Source: Lepas anatifera (lineage: Eukaryota; Arthropoda; Thecostraca; Lepadidae). Taken from it: a DNA stretch of 64,000 nucleotides. The notes under the pieces are model-generated. The model made no database searches. It had not been told where the DNA came from and worked only from the letters and a program-made list of their open reading frames with translations. Where the stretch lies: the NCBI GenBank assembly GCA_034440635.1, contig JAOTON010001129.1, positions 744,001-808,000 of the forward strand, given 5' to 3'. A program made the position numbers and the translations under genes. Shown in pieces: positions 11,450 through 22,210 of this stretch (the first letter of the stretch is position 1; the number at the start of each line of letters is the position of its first letter).

Positions 11450-12450
11450 TAGCCCTGACATGGCTCCCCGCATTTTAGAGACCTGAAGAAGGGTTCACCT
11501 ATCTCTGAAGCCTTCTGTCCTGATAAACAATCACTCAATATGTCAGAGAATCCTGAGGCTGTGGGAGGAAGTGAGACTTGCGGCTTACAACCGGCTAACT
11601 CAGCCGGAATCTGCCACAGTGATGGAGAAGCTGGACAAGATTTTTGATATTTGCAAAATTGGAGGAGGCCCCAAAAAATGTGACGATCCCCCACTCTCAA
11701 GCCCGTGACGGAACCCCTGCACCAAACCCCTTTCCACTGCTCATGTTAAACTGATGTGACACATTGAGACGAAGAAACTGATTCGCCGTTGCAAGCCGAC
11801 GGGAATGGCTGACAGGTCCAATCTCTAGCGGAGCCAGATAATTTGGCACATGTCCTTTGCGGATTGCTTCCACAATCATATAACCATGCTGCTAGTCTCT
11901 TCACAGGTCATTTCGAATGGCAGCTCGATCAAATGGGATCCGACTGTGACGAGAACAAACGTACTATTGATTGGCAAGTTCGCCATACTCCTTAAGGCCT
12001 TCCCCAGCAGCCCGCACAAGTGGTCGATCTGCCTGTTTTCAGGGGCGGACGCAGACCCGAGTTTTGGGGGCCAAACCCATGTCTGCCTCTCCTCCTGGGG
12101 GGGGGACGTGCGATTTGGAAGCTCGACAGACCTAGTATAGGCTACCTCTCCAAGTACACTCCGGCCTTGAGGGGTGGGGGGGCAAAAGATAGTTTGGCCC
12201 CCTTCCAGTGCTTTGGGGGGGCATGGCTGGAATGGCCCCGCCCCCTGCGTCCGCCAATGCCTGTTTTCCCGTCCAGTTTTTCTATGAGGTGTTAAAGCAG
12301 AGGCTCATTTGTGTGCAGTTTCACACTAGCCAGTTGAGCTTTCTGCCTAAATGTGTCTCTACGAAGTGCATGACCCCACTTTTCCATCCAGTGATTACGT
12401 TAGTGGAATCGCCTCCAAGAGTGATTAGGGAATCATCGATCCTTGATTCT
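11450..12450 (-). pseudogene. Decayed transposon ORF (DSTN / SHSRWLTTANR-type protein)
   Basis: Read on the minus strand across frameshifts and one MITE insertion, I see 'GGDSTNVITGWKSG', 'LGRKLNWLVCNCTQ', 'CGLLGKALRSMANLP' and then 'GPVSHSRRLATANQFLRL'. I recall a multicopy uncharacterised metazoan protein family whose members carry DSTN-T-GWKGG, LG-LQWLVCLLH-NELPLRHL, SGP-G and HSRWLTTANRILRLYV in this order. The match in order and spacing makes this a broken copy. The hAT MITE at 12040-12259 splits it between the second and third blocks. Its position between inverted repeats suggests the family is transposon-encoded. Family recognition is from memory. Confidence 0.6.
12040..12259. mobile_element. 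hAT-type MITE, 220 bp, with 8-bp TSD
   Basis: The left end is CAGGGGCGGACGCAG at 12040-12054. The right end is the complement of CATTGGCGGACGCAG at 12245-12259. Identical flanks CCTGTTTT lie at 12032-12039 and 12260-12267. The element is inserted within the decayed minus-strand ORF, so it is younger than that transposon. It is non-coding and G-rich inside. Confidence 0.92.
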
Positions 12451-13130
12451 GCATCCATTCGATGAGGCCATCAGCTATCAGCTCGGCGTGAGAAACTCTC
12501 CCGGATTTATCGGTTGAAGGGGTGAAATGGTGCACATATCCACCACCAGGCTCTATGCAGACCGAGCAGTGCTCCTTTTTAACTATGGAGGGATAGAGTT
12601 TCTCACTCTCTTCGATGGTCAGGTGAACCTTGGTTTCCTTCCAACAAAAAATATGCAGATGATTTTATTCTCACGCAACTCAACCTCGCCATTATCCCGT
12701 ATTTCTTTCAGTATCTTATCCTGGAATCTCAACTTTCGATGGATGAACGACCATTTCAGTGTCTTTGGAGGACACAAAGCCAAGCGCTGCTTGTTATGTC
12801 TGCCGTCGGGCACACCGTACCTCGTGGCAAAGAGAAGCCAAAGTCTTGAGCCGAATCGGAAACATCTTACTGTTGGCACGGCACCGGCACAATCCTCCTC
12901 GTCTCGACCATCAGCAATGCTACTGTTTGTAGCATTTATGGAGATATCCGAATCCTGACTTAGGTCTGGAGTCCTCTTAAGTCCGCAATAGCACTTCAAA
13001 ATTGTAGAAAACTCCAGCATAAACAAAAAAAATGTGAAAGGAAAATGACAGTTTTCGCCCGAACGTGCTCACAGAAAAATGGAAACCCATATAACTAAAT
13101 CCTTTTGAAATGGAAAATAAGCCTCGAAAT

Positions 13131-13327
13131 TGAATTCGTAATTAATTTTGAAATAAAAAATGTGGATAAAGGTAACCCTCTAAGCGAATTTTTAAAATGA
13201 GGCTACAGGCTCCCTGTGCAGTGTGCAGGTCACGTCACGCTCCTCAGTGGCGAGAAAGTGCGAGTGCACGACGCTGTCGCTACTTCCGGACTGCTCTCCC
13301 TTAAACATGCTCTAAATATTCCTTTGG
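13131..13327. other. Spacer, nothing recognised
   Basis: Short stretch between the transposon relic and the inverted repeat. It contains 'cacgtcac' motifs but no gene. Confidence 0.4.
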
Positions 13328-13329
13328 GA

Positions 13330-13790
13330 GCTGGGAAAGTCTGCCTCTGTGATTTTCCACTGTCTGCAGAAGCCATTGAAACTGATCGTCACATTTAACT
13401 ACGCCAACAAAATCCTTCAGCCTTCAAATACTCTTTCAGCAACAGCCTTTGTCACTTTAATGTTCTTGACAAAGCCGTGAAACTTGTTGCGCTGTTTGTC
13501 TCTCCCCCATTTCTTACGCTCTCTTGTCGGCGGGGAGTGATCTGTCGGGCTGCGTAACTATAATGTTATCCAAGACTATTCTTCAACCGGGTCACATTTT
13601 CCACTGATATCACATCTGCAGTGAATTGTACACCGGGGCTAGCCGTGTTTGGAAGCTGCTCACACATTTCTTCCTTTTCTGCATTGCTGACAGAATATTT
13701 GCAGAGACTGAAAAACACTATTGATGGTTGCAGGTACCTCACGTGACGTTGGAGGAGCCCCAGAGCAGTCTTGGCTAGTTGATCGTCCAC
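13330..13790 (-). pseudogene. Transposon protein C-terminal fragment (left arm)
   Basis: The minus-strand frame from 13790 reads 'LLQRHVRYLQPSIVFFSLC', 'YSVSNAEKEEMCEQL' and 'ENVTRLKNSLG', then a stop. Past the stop, in other frames, come 'VTKAVAERVFEG' and 'DDQFQWLLQTVENHR'. This order resembles a repeated metazoan protein type I recall with 'RHLWYLTEE-V-FALFDE-VS--EK--M', '-AERG-ALI-' and 'DEEQ-QFLLQVVEKHR'. It is broken by stops and frameshifts. Recognition is from memory, with moderate certainty. Confidence 0.5.
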
Positions 13791-14349
13791 ACCCTTGTAC
13801 TGGATGAGGTTTTAATGCAGGTTTAGGTCGTCACTGGGTGCATCAGCTGCCACAGGCGCAGCAAGCCGTGCGCAAACATACAACAGGAGCCTCGCCATCC
13901 TTTTGTCGTATGCAAGCTGATTTGTTAGAATAATTGTCTTCCGAAGCACAGCACCTGCGGAAGCACATATTGTGTAAAGAGAATACATGATCAGTTGCGG
14001 CTATGTGCTGCCTAGTTTTGGTACACTTCTATAGCAAAGAGCATTGAAATGGAGGGGGGATATTAGCAAGCACACTAGCTGCTGGCAAGGATTTTTATTT
14101 TGTATCACTAACCATGGTAATCCAGTGTGCCTGATGAAAAGCTCCCGGCTTCATGAACCTCATCCCGCTTGGTGGCTTCAAAGGGTAAACCTGGAAACCT
14201 CAGTAAACCTGGAGCGGTGGATGACCGAGGCTAGTGATCATATAATGACCTCCTTCCCAGCAGCAAAATTAGGTAGCACATAGCCTCATTATAGCTTGTA
14301 ATTTTCTTACGAAGAAATTGTGTTTCTACGGGTGCTTCTACAGGTGAAG

Positions 14350-14825
14350 TAGCAAAGGCTGATCTGGGGCTCCTCCGACGTCACGTGTGGAACCTGCAAC
14401 CATCAATAGTGTTGTTCAGTCTCTGCAAATATTCTGTGAGCAATGCTGAAAAGGAAGAAATGTGTGAGCAGCTTCCCAACACGGCTGGCCCAAGTGTGCA
14501 ATTCACTGCAGATGTGTTATCAGTGTGCCTGACCGAGACCACACTGCTCGCTGACCCGGTGGAAGAATAGTCTTGGACAACATTATAGTTACGCAGCCCG
14601 ACAGATCACTCCACGCCGGCAAAAGAGCGTAAGAAATGGGGGAGAGACAAGCAGCGCAACAAGTTTCACGGCTTTGTCAAGAACATTAAAGTGACAAAGG
14701 CCGTTGCTGAAAGAGTATTAGTAGGCTGAAAGATTTTGCTGGCGTAGTTAAATATAACAATTAGTTTCAATAATGACTTCTGCAGACGGTGGAAAACCAC
14801 AGCGGCAGACTTCCCCAGCTCACTC
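14350..14825 (+). pseudogene. Transposon protein C-terminal fragment (right arm)
   Basis: The plus-strand frame contains 'NLQPSIVLFSLCKYSVSNAEK' in two parts (NLQPSIVLFSLC / KYSVSNAEKEEM) and 'CEQLPNTAGPSVQFTADV', then diverges and ends in a stop at 14570. It is the mirror copy of the left-arm fragment and shows independent substitutions and indels, so both arms have been decaying since the inversion arose. Confidence 0.5.
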
Positions 14826-14849
14826 AGGGGGAGCTGGAACTTTGAGAGG

Positions 14850-15775
14850 TCAGATGTTCAAAAACTCAAATTAATTAACAATATCGTGGTAAGACTCTTC
14901 CATGGTATGAGGACCTTGAAGTTGATCTGTCCAATATTTACTCAAAAACAACTTTATATTTTTCACCGTAGAGTTGTGATGGGGAGACCAGAAAATTGAC
15001 CCCATCTTAGGTCAACAATATGCAAATTCCGAGACAACAATAAACCCTAATCACCCAATCATATTATGAAAGTTAGGAACTATCAGTTGGCAGATGCTCC
15101 TTTGGCGCCGCTTAAAACTCTTGACCTCCTGACCTTAGGTCAGGTCAAGGCCACCTTTTGACCTAGCATAGTCAATATGCATATCTATGGACTCTCAGTA
15201 GCAATGCAACCGCAATGGTATCAAGATAAAAGCTGTATCATTTCGTATTATTTCATGGAAAGTTATTGCCAGAAGTTCGAAAACTGCTTAAGTAGCTCCA
15301 GATGACCTCTCAGAGGTCACAGGTCAAAAGTTGCAACATGAACCTGGAGGGGGCCCAGGATACTTCAATTTGGAAAATATGAGGGTATTATCCTGTTTAT
15401 CTACACAAATACAACCCAATTTCTGTTTTTCCCATGTATTTCCAATGGAGAGGTCATGGTCCGTACTTGACCTTAAGTCATCAATATAAAAATCCCGAAA
15501 CACATTTCGTAGAATTCGGTGGGGCCAGTATGATTTGTAAATTTCAATCCGATAGATTCATCCATTTCTTACTTATGCCACCTTAGAAATTTTTGGAGGT
15601 GAGGTCACTTGACCTGCACTGGTGACCTGACCTAAGATGGTGGAAAGTTCCGAAATCGATCAAGGATAAGGCGTGCCAAGTATGGCGGCGCTTCGCGCCG
15701 CCGTTTTTTCGTGCCAACAGAAAAACCTGAGGGGGTGTTCAAACACCCCCACCGTGGCGAGGGTTAAACAATGTG
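14850..15775 (+). repeat. Family R dispersed repeat, copy B
   Basis: This is the best-preserved family R copy. It has many AGGTCA/TGACCT hexamers, for example 'ttaggtcaggtcaagg' and 'ggtgacctgacctaag'. It ends with two strong hairpins: GGCGGCGC-ttc-GCGCCGCC (15684-15702) and GGGGGTGTT-ca-AACACCCCC (15731-15750). 'ACCGTGGCGAGGGTTAA' follows at once. It has no long ORF. It aligns with copy A, with the reverse copy at 36095-36540 and partly with 50270-50660. Confidence 0.85.
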
Positions 15776-16626
15776 TTATCATTGATTATTTTGAGAAAGA
15801 GTGGTACCCGATTCAACTCGGGGTTTGCCCGTTTATTAATTTCTTCCTTCTTTCATCTGACTCACGCTTACATCGTATACTGAACAAGATACCAGCTCTT
15901 GACGAAATAGATCGGGTAGAAGAGGCAGTGGTTCACGTGCCGCACCTTCCGTGTGTGGCAGTGGACCGTGGTGGCTGCACTGCTGCAGACGGGCGTGCCA
16001 CCCGCCCACGCTCAACCAGTCACAATTCACTGGCCGTCACAGTCTGTGGTAGTGCAGCTGCGTCAGTGAACCTTCATTTAGACATGTGCACTTGTCTACC
16101 CGATGTGCCGGCGGTTTTACTCAGGCTGTAATTGAAGAGCGATCTCCGGACCAGTATCGGTATCATTGATCAGTAACCATATCCAAGGCATCCAGGAAAA
16201 TACCTCCATCTTCCGACACATGCTTCGGCTCGGCACCTGCTGCTGTTGTAATTTTTCGAGCGTGTGCTTCTATGATTCTGTCTTTGGTGCCCTCTTCTGC
16301 GCAGCGGGCGCCAATGAGTGAAGATACGTTTCCCCTCGAAGCTGTATTATTCCCTCTGCCTGTTGTCTCGGTTTCACAGTAGTTTAAAGACTGGACGTGT
16401 TAGCCGGCCACCGTACTACGAATGAATTAATGTCAGGTCAGACCACGCGGACATACCAAACGTGAAGATCATAATGCCCTTTTCAGCTAGCGCGTTGGCA
16501 CGCAGTTTCCACCGTAGTGTACAGATTCTGTGCCACAGTGTGCTCCCTAGGGTGAGATCAATATGTGAGACTCAATCAAAGCCACGTCGTCATCCAGCGT
16601 GCAATTCAGTCGTGGCTGTCATATGA
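15776..16626. other. No recognised feature
   Basis: An open frame of about 150 codons (15673-16131, plus) begins inside the family R copy and has no recognisable domain. I see nothing else. Confidence 0.4.
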
Positions 16627-16635
16627 TTGCAGCAG

Positions 16636-19600
16636 TAGGGTGTCCCAAAATACCACTTTTTCGTCTGTGCAAGCTTGCCGGTTGACACCACATTCTCCTT
16701 TAAGTTAATAATGAGCATGCAAAATTTGGATTCGATCCTTTGAGGTTTGGTCCTCCCCCTCCCCCAAAACTGGTAAAAATCGAAAATCGTTGAATTGGCT
16801 CAAAATTGGGTTCATTCGAAAGGTTATGACAGAGGAAAACATATTTCCCTCATACAAATTGATGTAAAACCACTTCTTCGTCGTTTTAGAGAGCTAAGAA
16901 GTGCCGAATTGTGGTATCACTGGCCAGAGGCGGCTCTAATAAACTTTTTTTGGGGGTAACATGAGCAAAATGGGAAAACAGTGTCTTTTTCAACAAAATA
17001 GACCAAAATTGGCCAAAGCGAGTAGAGTTTTATCGCTTTTAAGGGGATGGCTGGATTGGTTTTCCTTGCAACCGCTACTGGTACGGACATGACAAATTAT
17101 AAATTGTACTTCGCCTGATTTCGGGAAACAATGCCATTTTCGGCACCACTACGGAGATAAGTGCATGGTACCATTGCGACCGTTAGAATGAATATTCCAT
17201 GTGCTCGTTCCTTTACAGAGTTGTCGTGTCATGAGTAATTTGCATTTAATGTCGAAGCGGTCTTCCTGAAGCAATTTGTACGATGCCTTCAGCATACTCG
17301 AAGAAAAGATCCAATGATGAAGAAGAGACAAGTCAGCGACGGAAAAACATGTGGGCCGGCCTCTGAAGTACTCTTTTACACCGTTGTGACCGTTAGAAGA
17401 AATATACCATGTTTTTGTTCCTTTACAGAATTATCGTGTCAGGAGTAATTAAGGTGTCGCAAAATACCACTTTTTCGTCTGTGCAAGCTTGCCGGTTGAC
17501 ACTGCATTCTCCTTTGAGTTAATAATGAGCATGCAAAATTTTGAATCAATGCTTTGAGGCTTGGTCTCCCCGCCCCCCTTAAAGCGATGAAAATGGAAAA
17601 CCGTTGTATTGGCTTGAAAATGGGCTCATTTGAAAGCTTATGACAGAAAAAACCTATTTCCCTCATACAAATTGATGTAAAACCACTTCTTGATTCTTTA
17701 AAGAGCTAAGAAGTTTCGAATTGCGAATTTACTGGCCAGAGGCGGACCTAATAAACTTTTTTGGGGATATCCCGGGAAATATGGGAAAAATTTTCGTGTC
17801 TTTTTCAAGAAAATGTACCAGAATCAGCCACAGTCAGTACAAGTTAACCACTTCAAGGGCATAGCTATATTGGTTTTCCCTGGGACTGTCAATGGCATGC
17901 AAAGTAAAGTGAGCGTTCATTGCACAAATATTGTTTAATTTGTTTCGCAACCGATCGGTGCAGTCAAAACGACACACCATATCATCAAGCCAATGGCTTG
18001 TGATAATGTGTTTATTCGGAAGCTCATGAATGGGGAAGGAAACTTGTTCTCAGACAAAATGTTGTCAGACTACTCCTTCTAGTTCTAAATTCATATTTTT
18101 ACACGTGCACGTCATCCAGCTATTTTTCGAGATTCAGCGTTTGGAGACGGTGTGCGCAGTATACTGTCAGTTCCGAGCCCTCATGTCACCTTCACGGGCA
18201 ACATCGCTGTAGTCCGTGATGTATTTCACCGATCGTTTGTAACTGCTAGATTTTCCATGAAAGCGTTCATACTGATGACGTCTGCATCACTCGCCGATTC
18301 CTGGGTGGTAAGCACTGGTTGCTGACGTTCATCCACCTGAATGCCAGCCAGGAGTGCGATCGAACGAATTCACAGAGCCTCAGCTTATCTGCTCCTGACA
18401 ACATCGGCTTTCCCGGTGCCAATGTTCCAGGCTGTGTGACTGTCAGGGAGTGCAGCTGCCACCTCTGCATTTTCATCTGTTGACACACCCTCACCAAACA
18501 ACCAGAGGACAGCGTTTTCCCCCGTGAGATGCCACGGTTGGCGCATGATAGAGCACTGTGTGGCTTTCGCAACGGTTGTTAGCTGCCCTGAATAGGTCTT
18601 CATGTCCTGGAACAGCCTGAGGTGAAGCCGTTGAGTTCCAGCAGTCAGTAGGGTCTGCAAGAAGTATGGGTCATGAAAGAGGGCGATTAGCTCTGCAATC
18701 TGCTTGACTTAAAGGTGCTCGGCGGGGGCCATGGAGAGCTTGTCGAAGAGTATCGCTAGAAAAACACCAACAAAGAACAGCGTGAGCAGAAAATATTTCA
18801 TCTAATTCTAGCATTAGGCACCTGGTGTTGATTCATGAAGAAACTGAAGTCCTCTTGCGAAGAAGGATTGTTGTTAGCCTTCATGATCATATGCAGGTTC
18901 CTTAAGAACTTGCCCCTGTTACCACGAAAAGAACAACCGACTGCCATGAGCTGGCGATAAAATGAATAGAGCTGGCGCTGAAATGAAAGTGTTTCTCGAT
19001 TTAGATTTCAGTATTGCTTGAACCACACGCCTAGAGTATGCATGGCACATTTTGACAGCTGCTGTAAACAGTATTGCAAGGCACTCGAACGGTGACTTAT
19101 ATCGCCTGGACCTCTAAAGCGATCTGTCCAGCTAGTTAATGCTTTGTTGCACTAGGCCCTTGTATGCTGAGGGCTCGGTACCTATGGAGGATTTTGCGCC
19201 TGGTCGGTAGCTGATTGGCAGGCAGCTGAAGGGATTTACCAACAAAGTCATCTCATAGTTTCAATTGATCCCTGGAGTACTTCAGAGATCGGCCTGCATG
19301 TTTTTTCCGTGGCTGACTTGTCTCTTCTTCATCATTGTATCTTTTCTTCTAGTATGCTGAAGGCATTGTATAATTTGCTTCAAGTAGACTGCTTCAACAT
19401 TAAAAGCAAATTACTCATGACACAACTCTGTAAATGAACGAAAACATGGAATATTCATTCTAACGGTCACAATGGTACCGTGCACTTACATATATCCGTA
19501 GTGATGCCGCAAATGGCTTTGTTTCCCGAAATCAGGCGAAGTACAATATACAATTTGTCCTGCCCATACCAGTGGCGGATGCAAGGAAAACCAATCCAGC

Positions 19601-20010
19601 CATCCCCTTAAAAGTGATAAAACTCTACTCGCTTTGGCCAATTTTGGTCTATTTTCTTGAAAAAGACACTGTTTCCCATTTTGCTCATGTTACCCCCAAA
19701 AGGTTTATTAGATCCGCCTCTGGCCAGTGATACCGCAATTCGGAACTTCTTAGCTCTCTAAAACGACGAAGAAGTGGTTTTACATCAATTTGTATGAGGG
19801 AAATATGCTTTCAACTGTTATAAGCTTTCGAATGAACCCATTTTCGAGCCAATTCAACGATTTTAGATTTTCATCAGTTTTGGGGGGGGTGGGGACCAAA
19901 CCTAAAAGGATCGAATCCAAATTTTGCGTGCTCATTATTAACTCAAAGGAGAATGTGGTGTCAACAGGCAAGCTTGCACAGACGAAAAAGTGGTATTTTG
20001 GGACACCCTA
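16636..20010 (-). mobile_element. DNA transposon with ~735-bp TIRs and a 9-bp TSD
   Basis: The element starts TAGGGTGTCCCAAAATACCA at 16636 and ends with the complement at 20010. It is flanked by identical 9-bp repeats TTGCAGCAG at 16627-16635 and 20011-20019. The inverted similarity continues inward to about 17373 and 19275, with landmarks 'gcctctgaagtactc' and 'agaagagacaagtcag'. A third, direct copy of the outer segment starts near 17450 inside the left half, preceded by a partial copy of the inner segment (17371-17449), so the left side is partly duplicated. A 9-bp duplication with long inverted ends fits Mutator-like elements best. The TAGGG start is also hAT-like, so the class is open. 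Confidence 0.85.
18267..18745 (-). pseudogene. Decayed transposon ORF inside the long-TIR element
   Basis: The minus-strand frames read 'QTLLTAGTQRLHLRLFQDMK', 'MRQPWHLTGENAVLWLFGEG' and 'VSTDENAEVAAAL', then shift frame. The block 'W-LTGENAVLWLFGEGVST-E-AE' lines up with 'RHVWNLQPSIVLFSLCKYSVSN' type sequence in the 13.3-14.8 kb arms (NLQPSIVLFSLC-YSVSNAEK). I infer all three derive from the same transposon-protein family. It is broken by frameshifts and too short to be functional. Confidence 0.45.
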
Positions 20011-20019
20011 TTGCAGCAG

Positions 20020-20549
20020 TGACCATTCCATGACCAGACGAGAGAGGTCGAATAAGCTACATAGTGACGGATGACACAAGCATCCTCTCCTGGCAAAAGT
20101 GAGGACGGAAATGGAATCCGATACGCAGATCGCTAACATAACATTGATAGTAACGTGGGTGAGGCCGCTTTTCTCGCATGCTCAACCCTTGCGTTTTGGC
20201 CTCCACTTCTCTCGGCCTCCAAATTCGATTCCCTAAAAATTATACCACCAGTAGAAACTCGCCTCAGCTTTCTCTGCTCAATTGGCCAATTAACTGGAGT
20301 AATACGTGATTTGAAGAAATTTCATCAGGGCTACAAAGCCCCCAGGAACAAGAGCTCCCAGGCATACAGGCCTGACACTTATGAAGGTACACCAAGATAA
20401 AAAAAATGGTTCCTAACCCACACCAATTAATACCCCAAGATGAGAGGAATGTTCCCCAGGGGCAGTTGTAGCTTGTGAAGCATAAGCCTGAGCACAAGCA
20501 TTTATTTGTCACATTCCTGTGATACATATAGGTATAGTATTATTCAACG
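20020..20549. other. No recognised feature
   Basis: Only short frames, with no motif or repeat recognised. Confidence 0.4.
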
Positions 20550-21180
20550 AGTATTCTTAAAAATTAGATTAGACGAGTTTCAGGCTACCAAAAATATTTT
20601 ACAAGTGTTAGAAAAGCACTTTTTCTAAAAATAATAAATTTTTTAGGAGTTGAAATCTTAAAATGTTTTCCTATATATTTTCCAAAAGAACTTCGGACGC
20701 TAATTTATGGAATTGTAGAATTTCGCATTTATGGAATTTGTTCGTTTCTATAACGTTTAAACAAAACATGATCCAGTCTTGGATTTGTACCATAGTAATG
20801 AGCATGACCCAAGAATTAAGATTATACGCAACATGAACTTGAAAGGTCATTATCTGACCTTACAAGGTCGTGTCGTACATCATTTGAATCCTTGGGTCAA
20901 GACAAACTCATTGGTGTTTTTTTGGTACTAGGTGTAATAGTTCCCGAGTTATAAGGAATTTTATAAAATATAGGGTCTAAATTTGACCCATTTTGGCCCA
21001 CTATGACGTTACGGGTGAATAGATGCTGTTCAACCTCGGCTTCGGAGTAGAAAACGGTACGGCGCTTTCAATGCCAATTCATTTTTCCCAATCACTTCCG
21101 GTTCCCGAGATCCTAATAGGTCCGATCGTACCCCAGGCGGTGGTGCGTACGAGAATGGCACAGGTGGTGCCGGGTTAAGA
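20550..21180 (+). repeat. Probable diverged family R copy
   Basis: It contains clustered 'aaggtca', 'tgacctt' and 'aaggtcg' hexamers (20840-20870). It ends with a hairpin GGCAC-aggtg-GTGCC followed by 'GGGTTAA' (about 21150-21176), the same terminal layout as copies A and B. The body is too diverged for confident alignment. Confidence 0.5.
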
Positions 21181-21719
21181 CTATAGGCTCCAGAGTTTCC
21201 CCGGCTCGATACCCCAGAATCTTCCCCGGCTCGAGATTTGCTTAGAATGGCTGAAAACTGTTTTTAGTAACAATATAATCTTTCAATGTTGTCACTGTTG
21301 TGTGCACTTGCTAGTTCCTAATATTTTGTTATACAATTTTGCAAATTTATAATTATTCGAATAGGATACAATTGGTGTAAAAGAAATTGCTGCGCAAGCA
21401 AATTTCAAAACTGCCGGAGACTATAACTCTTAAACCGTTACACCTCGCGACCTAAAAGTGTCACAGGCGTGTTCTCGCCTACTGATGACCCCATAGACAA
21501 GATTGGAAGAAAATCCAAGACATGGTGGTGTATCGACCATCGTGTGTGCTGAAATTGTCGTGGAATGACCCCAGGTATTTGTTCGCTGGTAGTTAAACCG
21601 GCAAACAGGAACTAGAGATTTATCAGAGCATTTTTATTCACGATTGAATTTTGTGCCACATCTTAATAATAGTGACTTGGAATATTTCGTCATTCTGTTG
21701 CAGCATTGGTGGCATTTGT
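21181..21719. other. No recognised feature
   Basis: AT-rich stretch with no ORF or repeat of note. Confidence 0.4.
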
Positions 21720-21769
21720 TTAAGGGCCTTGTTGAATACTAGACAGCGTCTCTGTTGCTTGGGGGAAAG

Positions 21770-22165
21770 GGGTGGGTGCTGAGAAGGGGTGGAAAGGGGT
21801 GGTGTCGAGCAGTAGTTTCGCGGACCCCGACAGTGATACTTGGGGACTTCCATGAACGATGTTACGGGGCCCTGGGAGTGATGCTCGAGCTCGATTTTCG
21901 GGGGCTCCCGAGACTGATTCTCGATTGCTTCTAAGACCAAAATCGAGGGCCCCGAGAATGATTCTCGGGGGCCCCGAGAATGTCCAAGTGCCCAAGCGAT
22001 TGATGCTCGGTCGTCAAAAGTGATTCTCGGGGGTCGCGGGACTGATTATCGGAGTGCCCCGATACCAAGCTCGGGCCCCCGAGAACAATACTCGTGCTTT
22101 ACAGTGAACAGGGCCAGCCCAGGGGGGGGGGGTTCATGGGCCCCATGGACCCCTTGGCTACGCCA
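21770..22165 (-). repeat. Degenerate GGGGCCCC/gagaatgattctcg minisatellite with solo hAT-like end
   Basis: Irregular ~25-35-bp units combine 'gggggccccgag' with 'actgattctcg', many of them self-complementary, as in 'gagaatgattctcggggg'. The block ends at 'CCTTGGCTACGCCACTA' (about 22150-22166), which looks like the right end of an hAT-type element. The matching left end was not found. The repeat is related to the array at 34430-34970. Confidence 0.6.
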
Positions 22166-22210
22166 CTACCAGACTTGTTGATTCGCAGTCAGTGCCGGCT
22201 CTGAGTCGTC

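Larger units (their letters stand above)
10541..13130 (-). mobile_element. DNA-transposon relic with ~128-bp terminal inverted repeats
   Basis: Segment 10541-10668 and the reverse complement of 13003-13130 match along their length with small differences. Shared blocks include 'gaggcttattttcc', 'cacgttcgggcgaaaactg' and 'tgctggagttttctac'. Between them on the minus strand lies a decayed protein-coding region (about 12450 to 11450), and two hAT MITEs are inserted inside. I found no convincing target-site duplication, so the true ends may lie further out. The superfamily is not assigned. Confidence 0.75.
13328..14825. repeat. Large inverted repeat, ~450-475-bp arms, ~570-bp loop
   Basis: The left arm (about 13328-13778) and right arm (about 14350-14825) are inverted copies. 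Shared landmarks are 'gacagatcactcc', 'agaaatgggggagagaca', 'acaccattga..' style blocks around 'gcaaatattctgtgagcaatg', and 'acgttggaggagcccc' against 'acgtcggaggagcccc'. By eye identity is roughly 85-90%. A transcript through it could fold into a long hairpin. Each arm carries the same transposon-protein fragment. I found no flanking duplication. Confidence 0.85.

Noticed and set aside
12527..12958. 143-codon plus frame
   Set aside because: It is the opposite strand of the decayed transposon region.
15673..16131. 152-codon plus frame as a host gene
   Set aside because: It starts inside a family R repeat and hairpin, and shows no domain.
16924..17083. Small hAT element inside the long-TIR arms
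   Set aside because: Ends of the form CAGTGGCGGATGCAAGG and CAGAGGCGG occur, but their flanks do not match as a duplication in any of the copies.
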